DNA of 64,000 nucleotides from Rhizobium sp. 2MFCol3.1. Lineage in GTDB: Bacteria > Pseudomonadota > Alphaproteobacteria > Rhizobiales > Rhizobiaceae. How positions within the stretch are numbered: position 1 is the stretch's first letter; the number at the start of each line of letters is the position of its first letter. The stretch spans positions 533,918 through 597,917 of the forward strand of contig NZ_KB898355.1 in the NCBI RefSeq assembly GCF_000377565.1, given 5' to 3'. Under the pieces are notes generated by a model. That model saw nothing but the letters and a program-made list of their open reading frames with translations. It made no database searches and had not been told where the DNA came from. Positions 34,432 through 42,534 of the stretch are shown here, in pieces. The position numbers and the translations under genes were made by a program.

Positions 34432-35292
34432 TCAGATCGCAGCCGCCAGCCTGCTTTCGATATAGAGCTCGCGAAGCTTCAACGTCAGAGGGCCCGGCTT
34501 GCCGTCGCCGACCGGCTGGCCGTCGATCGAGGTCACCGGCAAAACGAAGCTGGTCGCCGAGGTGATGAAGGCCTCGGCGGCATTTTTTGCTTCATCAGGC
34601 GTGAAGGCGCGCTCCTCGACGGCAAGGCCGGCGCTGCGGGCGATGTCGAGAACGCTGAGGCGGGTGATGCCGTGCAGGATCGCGTTCGACAGGCCGCGTG
34701 TGATCAGTGTCCCGTCCTTGCTGATGATGTGCGATGTGGCCGAACTCGCCTCCGTGACGAAGCCGCCCTCGACCAGCCAGGCATCATCGGCGCCAACCGA
34801 GGCCGCCTGCATCTTCGCCATAGAGGGAAAGAGCAGCTGAACCGTCTTGATGTCGCGGCGAGCCCAACGCTGATCGGGAACGAGCGCCACGGAAATCCCG
34901 GTCTTGACCTTCGGATTGTCAAGCACGGCCTTGGCCTGGGTGAACAGAACCAGCGTCGGTGTTGCGTCCGTTGGGAAGGCGAAGTCGCGGTAAGCCGCGC
35001 CACGGGAAATCTGCAGATAGATCAGCCCCTCATCGAGATCGTTCCTGCGGACGATCTCGCGATGAACGGCAAGCAGCTCCTCGTCCGTCAGCGGGCAGGC
35101 AATCCCAAGTTCGGCCGTGGAGCGTTTAAGGCGGGCCGCGTGACCGACATATTCGAGCAGCTTGCCGCCGACAACACCGGTGACTTCGTAGATCGCATCG
35201 GCGAACAGGAAGCCGCGGTCGAAGATGGAGACTTTGGCGTCAGCTTCGGCGAGCCAGCTGCCGTTCAGATATACGGTACGGGTCAAGATCAT
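34432..35292 (-). CDS. dat: D-amino acid aminotransferase (class IV PLP enzyme)
   Basis: A 286-residue fold-type IV aminotransferase moving amino groups between D-amino acids and 2-oxo acids. The PLP lysine is Lys149 in RRDIKTVQLL, and the typical N-terminus (YLNGSW, SIFDRGFLFADAIYEV) and the E-A-S loop (GGFVTEASSATSHI) are present. These match D-alanine aminotransferase more than branched-chain enzymes. It is convergent with the MOSC gene and not part of an operon. The ATG at 35292 has a GAGG very close to it, so initiation may be weak. Confidence 0.9.
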   Translation of the reverse strand: MILTRTVYLNGSWLAEADAKVSIFDRGFLFADAIYEVTGVVGGKLLEYVGHAARLKRSTAELGIACPLTDEELLAVHREIVRRNDLDEGLIYLQISRGAAYRDFAFPTDATPTLVLFTQAKAVLDNPKVKTGISVALVPDQRWARRDIKTVQLLFPSMAKMQAASVGADDAWLVEGGFVTEASSATSHIISKDGTLITRGLSNAILHGITRLSVLDIARSAGLAVEERAFTPDEAKNAAEAFITSATSFVLPVTSIDGQPVGDGKPGPLTLKLRELYIESRLAAAI

Positions 35293-35813
35293 TCCTCGTT
35301 CAGATTTCGTGGCCGGAGAGGGCCATGCCGATTCCCAGCAGCGGTGACTTTGTCACGCAATGGGCGCGCAGTCACTTGTGGCGACAGGGTGCATACGCGC
35401 CTAAGGATGGTGCCGCTGCTAGGCGACGATCGTTCTACATTGTTTCAACTTTTATGAAACCTGATTGCAGGAAAGAATGATTGTTCGGTGCCTCTCACGC
35501 AGCTAACAATAGCCCTAGGTTGCAATTGGTTAGCTTCTGGTTGGGCGGGTGCCTCCGCCTTCTTGCCGCTGTCTGATCTGCTTTCCAGTGGCATGCAAAA
35601 ATCCACAGCCTTGAGCCGAGTATGTAGTCGGTAGAATTTGCTCAAGCAGCCATGACGGCCCCGATCTCTGCCATGTCGATACCCATCCGATCGATCGTCG
35701 ACTGCGTCACAAGAGGCCGCCGTTAGCGCGCGAGGCTGACCGCCACGCGTAGCGCCTGCGCACGTCATCAGTCGATTGAAGCCGGTCGTCCGATCCCGTC
35801 AAGCAGAGGTCAC
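35293..35813. other. Intergenic region before the second chemoreceptor, no gene recognised
   Basis: The 521 bases hold the divergent promoters of dat (minus) and the chemoreceptor (plus). An open frame of 107 codons at 35445-35768 (minus) has no ribosome site and an improbable composition, so it is not called. No mobile element end or RNA gene was recognised. Confidence 0.5.
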
Positions 35814-37754
35814 ATGTCATTTCTGAAAAACGCACGTATTCGCACGAAAATTCTCTCCCTCATCCTCCCGATCTGCATCGTCGGCATCGGCGCCACGCTT
35901 TTTATGTCCGATAAGTTCAAGACGGTCGATGCCACCTATTCGGAGTTCATCGCGCAGGACTATCAGGCGGAGGTGGACCTCGTCGCCTCGACGCGAAGCC
36001 TCGTTTCCATCGGTTACGCCGCCTACCAGACGCTGGCCCACAATGCGCAGGATCCGGCTTTCAAGGCAGCGAACGACTTCTACAAGGAGAATGCGACTAG
36101 CCTGATCGGCCGGCTCGAGCAGTCCAAGGGCGGACGTCCCGAGGATGGCGATGCGATCGATGCCTTCATCGCCAGATCCAAGGATGTGATCGCCAAGACC
36201 GACGCCGCCGTCAAACTGGGAGCCGACCACGAGGCAGAGGCGAAGGCCGCCCTGGCCGACGCCGATATTCTCATCAAGCCGCTTCTCTCGGACATGAGGG
36301 ATCTGACGACGTTGATGAAGAAAAACATCAATGCGCGCGCGGGCGAACTGACACAGCAGACACGGTCGACCATCCTGATATCGCTTGCCGCTCTGACCAT
36401 CGTCTTCGCGGCGAGCATCGCGGCGGCCCTGCTTGTATCCGCGCGCGGCATCACCATGCCGATCGCCAGGCTGCGCGAACGGATGACCTCGCTTGCAAAT
36501 GGCGAGACCGCCGAGCCGGTGGACGGCCAGGACCGCCGCGACGAGGTCGGCCAGATGGCCAAGGCGGTGTCCGTGTTCCGCGACAATGCGCTTGATCGCC
36601 ATCGGCTCGAAAGCGAGGCAGCGGCAAACCGCAGCCTTTCCGAGCAGGAGCGGACCGAACGCGACGCACAAAAGGCAAAAGATGAGGCCGACACGCGCTT
36701 CGCGGTCGAAAAGCTCGGCGACGCCCTCGGCCGGCTTGCGGAAGGCAACGTAGCGCATCGCATCGACACACCATTCGTGCCGCATCTCGATACCCTGCGG
36801 TCGAATTACAACGATTCCGTCTCAAACCTCAGCGACGCGCTGCGCGCCGTCGGCCGCAATGCGCGCGGTATCGATGCCGGCGCAAACGAGATCCGCTCGG
36901 CGGCGGACGACCTGTCGAAGCGCACGGAACAGCAGGCCGCTTCGGTCGAGGAGACCGCAGCCGCACTTGAGGAAATCACCACCACGGTCAAGGATTCCAC
37001 CAAGCGCGCCGAGGACGCGGGCAATCTCGTGGCGCAGGCACGCACCGGCGCTGAACGATCCGGCCTGGTCGTTCGTGACGCGGTGACTGCGATGAAGGAG
37101 ATCGAGCGCTCGTCGGGCGAGATCACCAACATCATCAGCGTCATCGACGAGATCGCCTTTCAGACGAACCTGCTCGCGCTCAATGCCGGCGTCGAGGCCG
37201 CGCGCGCTGGCGAGGCGGGCAAGGGCTTTGCCGTCGTCGCCCAGGAGGTGCGGGAACTCGCGCAGCGCTCCGCGCAGGCCGCCAAGGAGATCAAGGCGCT
37301 CATCATCATGTCGAGCGATCACGTGCGCTCCGGCGTGGAACTTGTCGGCAATACCGGAACGGCGCTCGAGGTGATCGTGTCGGAGGTGCAGGAGATCAAT
37401 CGGCATGTGGACGCGATCGTGAAATCGGCGCGCGAACAGTCGATCGGGCTGCAGGAGATCAACACGGCGGTCAATGCCATGGACCAGGGCACGCAACAGA
37501 ATGCGGCGATGGTCGAGCAGTCGACGGCCGCAAGCCACAGCCTTGCACGGGAAGCCGCCTCGCTCAACGAACTGCTCTCGCGCTTCAATCTCGGTGATGA
37601 CGTTCAGCGGCCCGCCACCGGCGCGAGTGCTCCGCGCGAGGTGTCTCCCGCCAACCGTGCGGCATCTTCGCCGGCACGCACGCTCGGCCGTCGCCTCGCC
37701 ACCGCCTTTGGTGGTGCAGCTGCCGCCGTCGATAAGGCATGGGAAGACTTCTGA
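35814..37754 (+). CDS. Methyl-accepting chemotaxis protein with C-terminal WEDF pentapeptide
   Basis: A 646-residue chemoreceptor with the same design as the one at 10380. It has a first membrane segment near 13-33, a helical periplasmic domain, a second membrane segment near 190-210, HAMP and HAMP-like segments, and the signalling hairpin with [20 protein letters not shown]. It ends AWEDF, again like the CheR-tether pentapeptide. The periplasmic domains of the two receptors differ, so they should sense different compounds. AGAGG precedes the ATG. An inverted repeat follows the stop codon. Confidence 0.94.
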   Translation: MSFLKNARIRTKILSLILPICIVGIGATLFMSDKFKTVDATYSEFIAQDYQAEVDLVASTRSLVSIGYAAYQTLAHNAQDPAFKAANDFYKENATSLIGRLEQSKGGRPEDGDAIDAFIARSKDVIAKTDAAVKLGADHEAEAKAALADADILIKPLLSDMRDLTTLMKKNINARAGELTQQTRSTILISLAALTIVFAASIAAALLVSARGITMPIARLRERMTSLANGETAEPVDGQDRRDEVGQMAKAVSVFRDNALDRHRLESEAAANRSLSEQERTERDAQKAKDEADTRFAVEKLGDALGRLAEGNVAHRIDTPFVPHLDTLRSNYNDSVSNLSDALRAVGRNARGIDAGANEIRSAADDLSKRTEQQAASVEETAAALEEITTTVKDSTKRAEDAGNLVAQARTGAERSGLVVRDAVTAMKEIERSSGEITNIISVIDEIAFQTNLLALNAGVEAARAGEAGKGFAVVAQEVRELAQRSAQAAKEIKALIIMSSDHVRSGVELVGNTGTALEVIVSEVQEINRHVDAIVKSAREQSIGLQEINTAVNAMDQGTQQNAAMVEQSTAASHSLAREAASLNELLSRFNLGDDVQRPATGASAPREVSPANRAASSPARTLGRRLATAFGGAAAAVDKAWEDF

Positions 37755-37764
37755 TCGCATTTGC

Positions 37765-37790
37765 CACCGCCCGATGATTATTGGGCGGTG
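37765..37790 (+). terminator. Terminator-like hairpin after the second chemoreceptor
   Basis: Inverted repeat CACCGCCC (37765-37772) / GGGCGGTG (37783-37790) with a ten-base loop, 11 bases after the stop. There is no T-run, so it may need Rho or only stabilise the 3' end. Confidence 0.55.
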
Positions 37791-37859
37791 CCCGCATCCT
37801 GGTGACATGGCTCCTGAGGGCCCCTCGACACTCGTGTCCTGTCGCTGCCACGACCAACG

Positions 37860-38789
37860 TCACTCGCCGCGCGAAATCCCTTGAAGAAGCGGCGAGGCGC
37901 TCAGCGTCACAGCCATATGTTCGATGAATGCGCGCACGCGGTGCGGTAGCGGGCCGCCGCCGACATAGACGGCGTGAACGAGCTCCAGATCACCAGCATT
38001 GTGCTCCTCGAGCAAAGCCACGAGCCGTCCAGCGGCGATCTCCTCGGCCACATGAAAGAGCCCGATCCGCGCGACACCGGCACCCGCCAGCACCATCTGC
38101 TTCATCGTCTCGCCGTTGTTGACGACGATGCTGCCCTTGACCGGCTGAGCAATCTCCCGACCCTCGACACGAAACGGCCAGGACGGGGTCGCGCGCCGGA
38201 AATTGAATGTCAGGCAGTCATGCTGCCCGAGATCCGCCGGCACCATTGGGTAGCCGAGACGCTCCAGATAGCTCGGCGCGGCGCAAACGACGCGCCTGCT
38301 CTGACCAAGCTTGCGGGCGATCAGGCCGCTGTCGGGCAAATTACCCATGCGGATCGCCACATCCGTCTGCTCCGCGATCAAATCGACGATGCCATCGGTG
38401 AAACTGAGGTCGACGATCAGGCCCGGGTTGCGCGCGACGAAATCGGGCATGGCGGGCGCCACGAACATCGTTCCGAACGGGATCGTCGTGTTGATCCGCA
38501 GCCGACCCCGCACCGCGCCGCCGCTCGCTTCCTCGTCCGCGTCGTTCAACTCCTGTAAAATCCGCAGCGCGGCGTGATAATAGGCCTCGCCTTCTTCGGT
38601 CAGCGTCAGGGCCCGGGTCGTTCGGACCAGAAGCCGCGTGCCGAGCCGTGCTTCCAGGCGCGCGATCAGCTTGCTGACTGCCGAGGGTGTCAGGTCAAGG
38701 TTGCGCGCCGCAGCGGAAAAACCGCCGTCCTGAACCACCCGCGCAAACACCTCCATCTCGCCGGAGCGCTCCATCAGGATACGTGGCAT
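37860..38789 (-). CDS. LysR-family transcriptional regulator
   Basis: A 309-residue LysR regulator: N-terminal winged helix (FARVVQDGGFSAAARNLDLTPSAVSKLIARLE, residues about 15-45) and a C-terminal effector domain (about 90-300) of the type found in regulators of SDR and quinone-related genes (CrgA-like group). GAGGG stands ten bases before the ATG. It is divergent from the SDR gene at 38887 with 97 bases between, holding a perfect palindrome. The usual LysR arrangement predicts that it controls the SDR-monooxygenase pair and itself. Confidence 0.92.
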   Translation of the reverse strand: MPRILMERSGEMEVFARVVQDGGFSAAARNLDLTPSAVSKLIARLEARLGTRLLVRTTRALTLTEEGEAYYHAALRILQELNDADEEASGGAVRGRLRINTTIPFGTMFVAPAMPDFVARNPGLIVDLSFTDGIVDLIAEQTDVAIRMGNLPDSGLIARKLGQSRRVVCAAPSYLERLGYPMVPADLGQHDCLTFNFRRATPSWPFRVEGREIAQPVKGSIVVNNGETMKQMVLAGAGVARIGLFHVAEEIAAGRLVALLEEHNAGDLELVHAVYVGGGPLPHRVRAFIEHMAVTLSASPLLQGISRGE

Positions 38790-38800
38790 TGATGACCCTC

Positions 38801-38814
38801 ATTCACAGGTGAAT
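38801..38814. promoter_or_regulatory. Palindrome ATTCACAGGTGAAT, probable LysR binding site
   Basis: A perfect 14-base inverted repeat around AG lies in the 97-base divergent region between the LysR gene and the SDR gene, 12 bases upstream of the LysR start, as expected for an autoregulatory site. Confidence 0.6.
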
Positions 38815-38886
38815 TTTCTTTTTCAGCAATAGTCTGGCCGATTGCTAGATCATAGATTAGCTCCAGCAACAACATGGAGACACGTC

Positions 38887-39678
38887 ATGGATCTGCAACT
38901 CACCGCAAAGACCGCCCTTGTTACCGGCGCTACCGCCGGCATCGGCCTCGAAATCGCCCGTACGCTCGCTGCCGAAGGCGCGCGTGTCGTTATCACTGGG
39001 CGCGATCGCGCCAAGCTTGACGCTGCGGCTGCCGATATCAAGGCATCCACCGGTTCGGATGTCGTTGGATTGCTTGCCGATGCAAGCAGCGCCGAAGGCG
39101 CCGACATCATCGCCAAAGCAGCACCCACCGTCGACATCCTCGTCAACAATCTCGGCATCTACGAGAGCAAGGCCTTCGGCGACATCACCGACGCCGATTG
39201 GAGCCACCTGTTCGACGTCAACGTCATGAGCGGCGTCCGCCTGTCGCGGACCTATCTGCAGGGCATGCTGAACCGCAACTGGGGCCGCATCATCTTCATT
39301 TCCAGCGAATCCGGCCTCGCCATTCCGCAGGACATGATCCACTACGCGACCACGAAGACAGCGCAGCTGTCGATTTCGCGCGGTCTGGCGCAGCTGACGC
39401 GCGGCACCAATGTAACGGTCAATTCCGTGCTTCCCGGGCCGACCCGCTCGGAGGGGATCGAGACCTTCCTGCGCAGCCAGGCGAGCGATCCGTCCGCGCC
39501 GATCAAGCAGATCGAGAGCGAGTTCTTCGCCACGGCGCGTTCCGCCTCGATCCTGCAGCGCATGGTCGAAGCCGAAGAAGTGGCGAACCTCGTCGCGTAC
39601 CTCGCCAGCCCCCGCTCATCGGCCACGAACGGTGCGGCACTGCGCGCCGAGGGCGGCCTCGTCAACACGATCGCCTGA
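38887..39678 (+). CDS. Short-chain dehydrogenase/reductase
   Basis: A 263-residue SDR oxidoreductase. The NAD(P)-binding motif is TGATAGIG (near residue 14), NNLGIYE replaces the NNAG motif near 88, and the catalytic residues are a Ser near 143 and Tyr-x3-Lys (YATTKTAQ near 155). ITGRDRAK suggests NADP preference. I chose ATG 38887 with GGAGA before it, since the family starts with a short strand; upstream codons from 38842 lie in the regulatory region. The monooxygenase gene follows 12 bases later. The substrate is unknown. Confidence 0.9.
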   Translation: MDLQLTAKTALVTGATAGIGLEIARTLAAEGARVVITGRDRAKLDAAAADIKASTGSDVVGLLADASSAEGADIIAKAAPTVDILVNNLGIYESKAFGDITDADWSHLFDVNVMSGVRLSRTYLQGMLNRNWGRIIFISSESGLAIPQDMIHYATTKTAQLSISRGLAQLTRGTNVTVNSVLPGPTRSEGIETFLRSQASDPSAPIKQIESEFFATARSASILQRMVEAEEVANLVAYLASPRSSATNGAALRAEGGLVNTIA

Positions 39679-39690
39679 GGACGAACGCCC

Positions 39691-39993
39691 ATGTCGAACG
39701 AACCGCTCACCATCATCGCCATCACCACCGCCAAGGCCGGCAAGGAGACGCTTCTCGGAGAAGCGCAGGAAAAGCTGGTTGCCGAGACATTGGTCGAGGA
39801 TGGTTGCCTCCGCTACGAACTGCACCAGTCGCTCGATGACGGTCGCGTTCGCATTTTCGTGGAGACCTGGGAAAGCGAAGCCAAATGGCGCGCCCACATG
39901 GAGGGCGCCGCCATGCGGCGCTTCCAAGCGCTCGGCGTCGGCGATTACTTCGCCGATTTCGCGCTTCACCGGCTGACCAAGATGGCGGGCTGA
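39691..39993 (+). CDS. Antibiotic biosynthesis monooxygenase (ABM) / YgiN-like quinol monooxygenase
   Basis: A 100-residue ferredoxin-like protein of the ABM family. The pattern AITTAKAGKETLLGEAQEKL then EDGCLRYELHQSLDD and FVETWESEAKWRAHM is typical of the cofactor-free quinol/anthrone monooxygenase group. It probably acts as a dimer on quinol-type compounds, perhaps with the SDR encoded 12 bases upstream. The pair lies next to a LysR gene and is followed convergently by an efflux pump gene. Confidence 0.88.
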   Translation: MSNEPLTIIAITTAKAGKETLLGEAQEKLVAETLVEDGCLRYELHQSLDDGRVRIFVETWESEAKWRAHMEGAAMRRFQALGVGDYFADFALHRLTKMAG

Positions 39994-40057
39994 ACGGCTG
40001 TGCCGCCAGCGGTTGCCGCAGCCCTGGTCAACCGGCTCGTATCAAACGCGTTTCGGA

Positions 40058-41524
40058 TCAGGCGCTTTTCGGTGCCGCCTGCGGCGCTTGCTGCTGCGGC
40101 ACCAGCAGGCACGCTGGGACGATCAGGACGGCGATCAGCATCATCACCATGAAGGTCGCGTGAAGCGCCTGTTGCAGCGCCAAACGGATCTCGTCGCCGC
40201 CGCCAAGCGCAGCGCCAGTACCGTTCAGCAGAGCCCGCAATTGCTCAGGCGTGATCGCCTGCCCATTGTTGGCATGCGCCAGACCATAGGTCAGAACGGC
40301 ACCCAGCACCGCGGCGCCCAGCGTGCTGCCGAGGTTGCGGGAGAACACGTTGGAGGCGGTGGCGCTGCCCCGGTCGGAAGCAGTCACGCTCTCCTGGGTC
40401 AGGATGAGGGCACCGATATTCAGCAAGCCCATACCGAAGCCCATTATGAGCGAGCCGGCAGCCGCCAGCACAGGTGAACTTGATGGCGCCAGCAGCACGA
40501 GCAGGCAGGTTCCAAGCGGTATGAAGAGGCTCCCGACGATCATGATCGGGCGCAGCCCGAAGCGGGTAAACTGCCGCGACGCGATCGTCGCGCCACAGGG
40601 CCAGCCGAGCAATAGCATGGTCAAGGCGAAGCCGGCGACAAGCGGCGAGCGATCGAGAACGGTCTGCACATACATCGGCAGGAAGGTCGTGAGGCCCATG
40701 ATCGACATGCTGGCGAAGAAGACTGCCAGGTTGGCGAAGGCGATCGGGCGCCTCAGCCACAGGTCGGGCGCGACCATCGGCGCTTCGGCGCGACGCTCCT
40801 GCCAGATGAAGGCCACAAGCGTGAAGAGGAAGATGACGAAGGCCGCGATGGTGTAGCTGGAGAGGCCGTTTTCTACCTCGGTGAGCGCGATCATCAGCGC
40901 GGAAATCGAGACCGCGAAGAGTGCGGCGCCAAGCACGTCGATGGAGACGACACGAGGGCGCTTTTCCTCATGCAGGAACAAGATGAAGCACAGCGCCGCC
41001 AGAAGACCCACGGGTATGTTGATCCAGAAGATCCAGGCCCATGGCAGGTTGTGAATGATGATACTGCCGAGAAGTGGCCCGACAACGGCAGACAGCGCCC
41101 ATACGCTTGCGAGGTAGCCCTGCACCTTGCCACGCTGGTTGCCCGGGAACAGATCGGCGACCACGGTCATAGCAACAGGTTGAAGGGCGCCGGCGCCGAT
41201 CCCCTGCAGCAAGCGAAACGCGATCATGGAAGGCATGGACCATGCGAAACCGGCGAGGATCGAGGCCAGCAGAAACAGCGCGATGCCCACCAGCAGCATG
41301 GGCTTGCGGCCATAGATATCGGCGAGCTTGCCGAAGATCACGGTTGTCGCGGTCTGCGTCAGAAGGAAGGACGAAAAGACCCAAGAATAGAGATTGATCT
41401 GGCCGAGCTGGGCGGCGATCTGCGGCATTGCCGTCGAGACGATCGTCGCTTCGATGGCGATCATCGCCATGCTTGCCATGATCGCGACAACGACCAGTCC
41501 TCGATGCGAAGTTCTTTGTGTCAT
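40058..41524 (-). CDS. MFS drug-efflux transporter (DHA2, EmrB/QacA type, 14 membrane segments)
   Basis: A 488-residue exporter with some 14 hydrophobic segments. Motifs are seen in IEATIVSTAMPQIAAQLG (first segment, antiporter type) and GKLADIYGRKPMLLVG (motif A loop), both DHA2 hallmarks. It would expel lipophilic drugs by proton antiport. I chose ATG 41524; the upstream TTG at 41542 adds six residues, and neither has a good ribosome site. It is convergent with the LysR-linked pair and lies downstream of the alpha/beta hydrolase gene on the same strand, 260 bases apart with a hairpin between. Confidence 0.9.
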   Translation of the reverse strand: MTQRTSHRGLVVVAIMASMAMIAIEATIVSTAMPQIAAQLGQINLYSWVFSSFLLTQTATTVIFGKLADIYGRKPMLLVGIALFLLASILAGFAWSMPSMIAFRLLQGIGAGALQPVAMTVVADLFPGNQRGKVQGYLASVWALSAVVGPLLGSIIIHNLPWAWIFWINIPVGLLAALCFILFLHEEKRPRVVSIDVLGAALFAVSISALMIALTEVENGLSSYTIAAFVIFLFTLVAFIWQERRAEAPMVAPDLWLRRPIAFANLAVFFASMSIMGLTTFLPMYVQTVLDRSPLVAGFALTMLLLGWPCGATIASRQFTRFGLRPIMIVGSLFIPLGTCLLVLLAPSSSPVLAAAGSLIMGFGMGLLNIGALILTQESVTASDRGSATASNVFSRNLGSTLGAAVLGAVLTYGLAHANNGQAITPEQLRALLNGTGAALGGGDEIRLALQQALHATFMVMMLIAVLIVPACLLVPQQQAPQAAPKSA

Positions 41525-41667
41525 AGGAGGCTTTCGAGGCAAACGTCGGCGTAGACGATGAGTGAGCGTCGACGGTTATTGGGTAGTGCCCTTACTATTC
41601 CTCGCAGCCGCCGCGTCAAGAGCATTTGGCCGTGAACTTGTCGTGAGTGACATATCAACGAGCGAGT

Positions 41668-41690
41668 GGAGCGCGTTGTCCTCGCGCTCC
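41668..41690 (-). terminator. Hairpin between the alpha/beta hydrolase and the MFS gene
   Basis: A perfect eight-base stem GGAGCGCG (41668-41675) / CGCGCTCC (41683-41690) with a seven-base loop lies downstream of the hydrolase gene. No T-run follows, so termination is possible but weakly supported. Confidence 0.5.
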
Positions 41691-41785
41691 CCTCCTGTCT
41701 CTGTGTCCAGATAATAGCCTAGGCCCTGTCTCTATTTCCCAGCCTCATGGGCGGCGGCTTCAATCACGGCCGCGACCTTGTCAGG

Positions 41786-42493
41786 CTACGAGGCGAAGAC
41801 CGCGTGGCTTGCCTTGATCTCCGTTACCGGGCTTCCCGCACGCTTTGCCATGTCGCGCTCGAGCTCGGGGTTGATCGACCGGTCGTCTGTTGCAACCACG
41901 GCCCAGCTCTTTTTCGATTTCCAGGCGGGATCATCGCCAATCTTGGCGGCGAAGGCCTGCTTTGCCGCGAAGACCTGAGACTTGGCGAGAAAGGCAGCTT
42001 CGTCCTTTGGCAAGTCGGCGGCGAAGTCGTTGGCGAAGGCAGCGGGGTCGAGGTAGAGATATTGTCCGTCCTTCGTCTCGCGGATGTTCATGCCACCGGC
42101 CGGCTTGGAGCTTGCCAGCGACAGCAGGCTTTCGCCCTTGTCCGGCTGGAAGGCCGCCACATAGACGAGGCCCGCGACATGTGCGTTGCGACCGGCTTCG
42201 GTGATGACCATGCCGCCATAGCTGTGGCCGACGAGCAAGGTCGGGCCGTCCTGAAGGTCGAGCACGCGGTTGGTGGCGGCGACGTCATCGGCAAGCGAGG
42301 TGATCGGCTCCTGCACGATCGTGACGTTGAAGCCGCGCTTCTCCAGGATTTCGGTTGCCTTGCGCCATCCGGAACCATCGGCGAGCGCGCCGTGGACGAT
42401 GACGATGTTCTTCACCTCGGCGGCCTCTGCCGCGTAGGCGACGACACTGGTGGCGAATGCAAGGGCGAGGGTGGCGATGATGCGACGGTTCAT
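41786..42493 (-). CDS. Exported alpha/beta hydrolase, shortened at its C-terminus by a TAG codon
   Basis: A 235-residue alpha/beta hydrolase with a Sec signal peptide (RRIIATLALAFATSVVAYAAEA). The nucleophile is Ser91 in GHSYGG, the oxyanion region is VIVHGALADGSGW, and the catalytic His is His230 near the end. A TAG stop follows at 41788-41786, but the same frame continues with 17 sensible codons (PDKVAAVIEAAAHEAGK) to a second TAG at 41734-41732, matching the normal C-terminal helix of the family. The codon was probably CAG or similar before mutation. The active site is kept, so activity may survive. It follows the dipZ gene by 41 bases. Confidence 0.85.
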   Translation of the reverse strand: MNRRIIATLALAFATSVVAYAAEAAEVKNIVIVHGALADGSGWRKATEILEKRGFNVTIVQEPITSLADDVAATNRVLDLQDGPTLLVGHSYGGMVITEAGRNAHVAGLVYVAAFQPDKGESLLSLASSKPAGGMNIRETKDGQYLYLDPAAFANDFAADLPKDEAAFLAKSQVFAAKQAFAAKIGDDPAWKSKKSWAVVATDDRSINPELERDMAKRAGSPVTEIKASHAVFAS

Positions 42494-42534
42494 GGGAGTG
42501 TCTCCTTTGGATTGATGGTGAGGTTGGGTAGAGG

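Noticed and set aside
35445..35768. 107-codon minus-strand frame before the second chemoreceptor
   Set aside because: No start signal, composition unlike the neighbouring proteins, and no recognisable motif.
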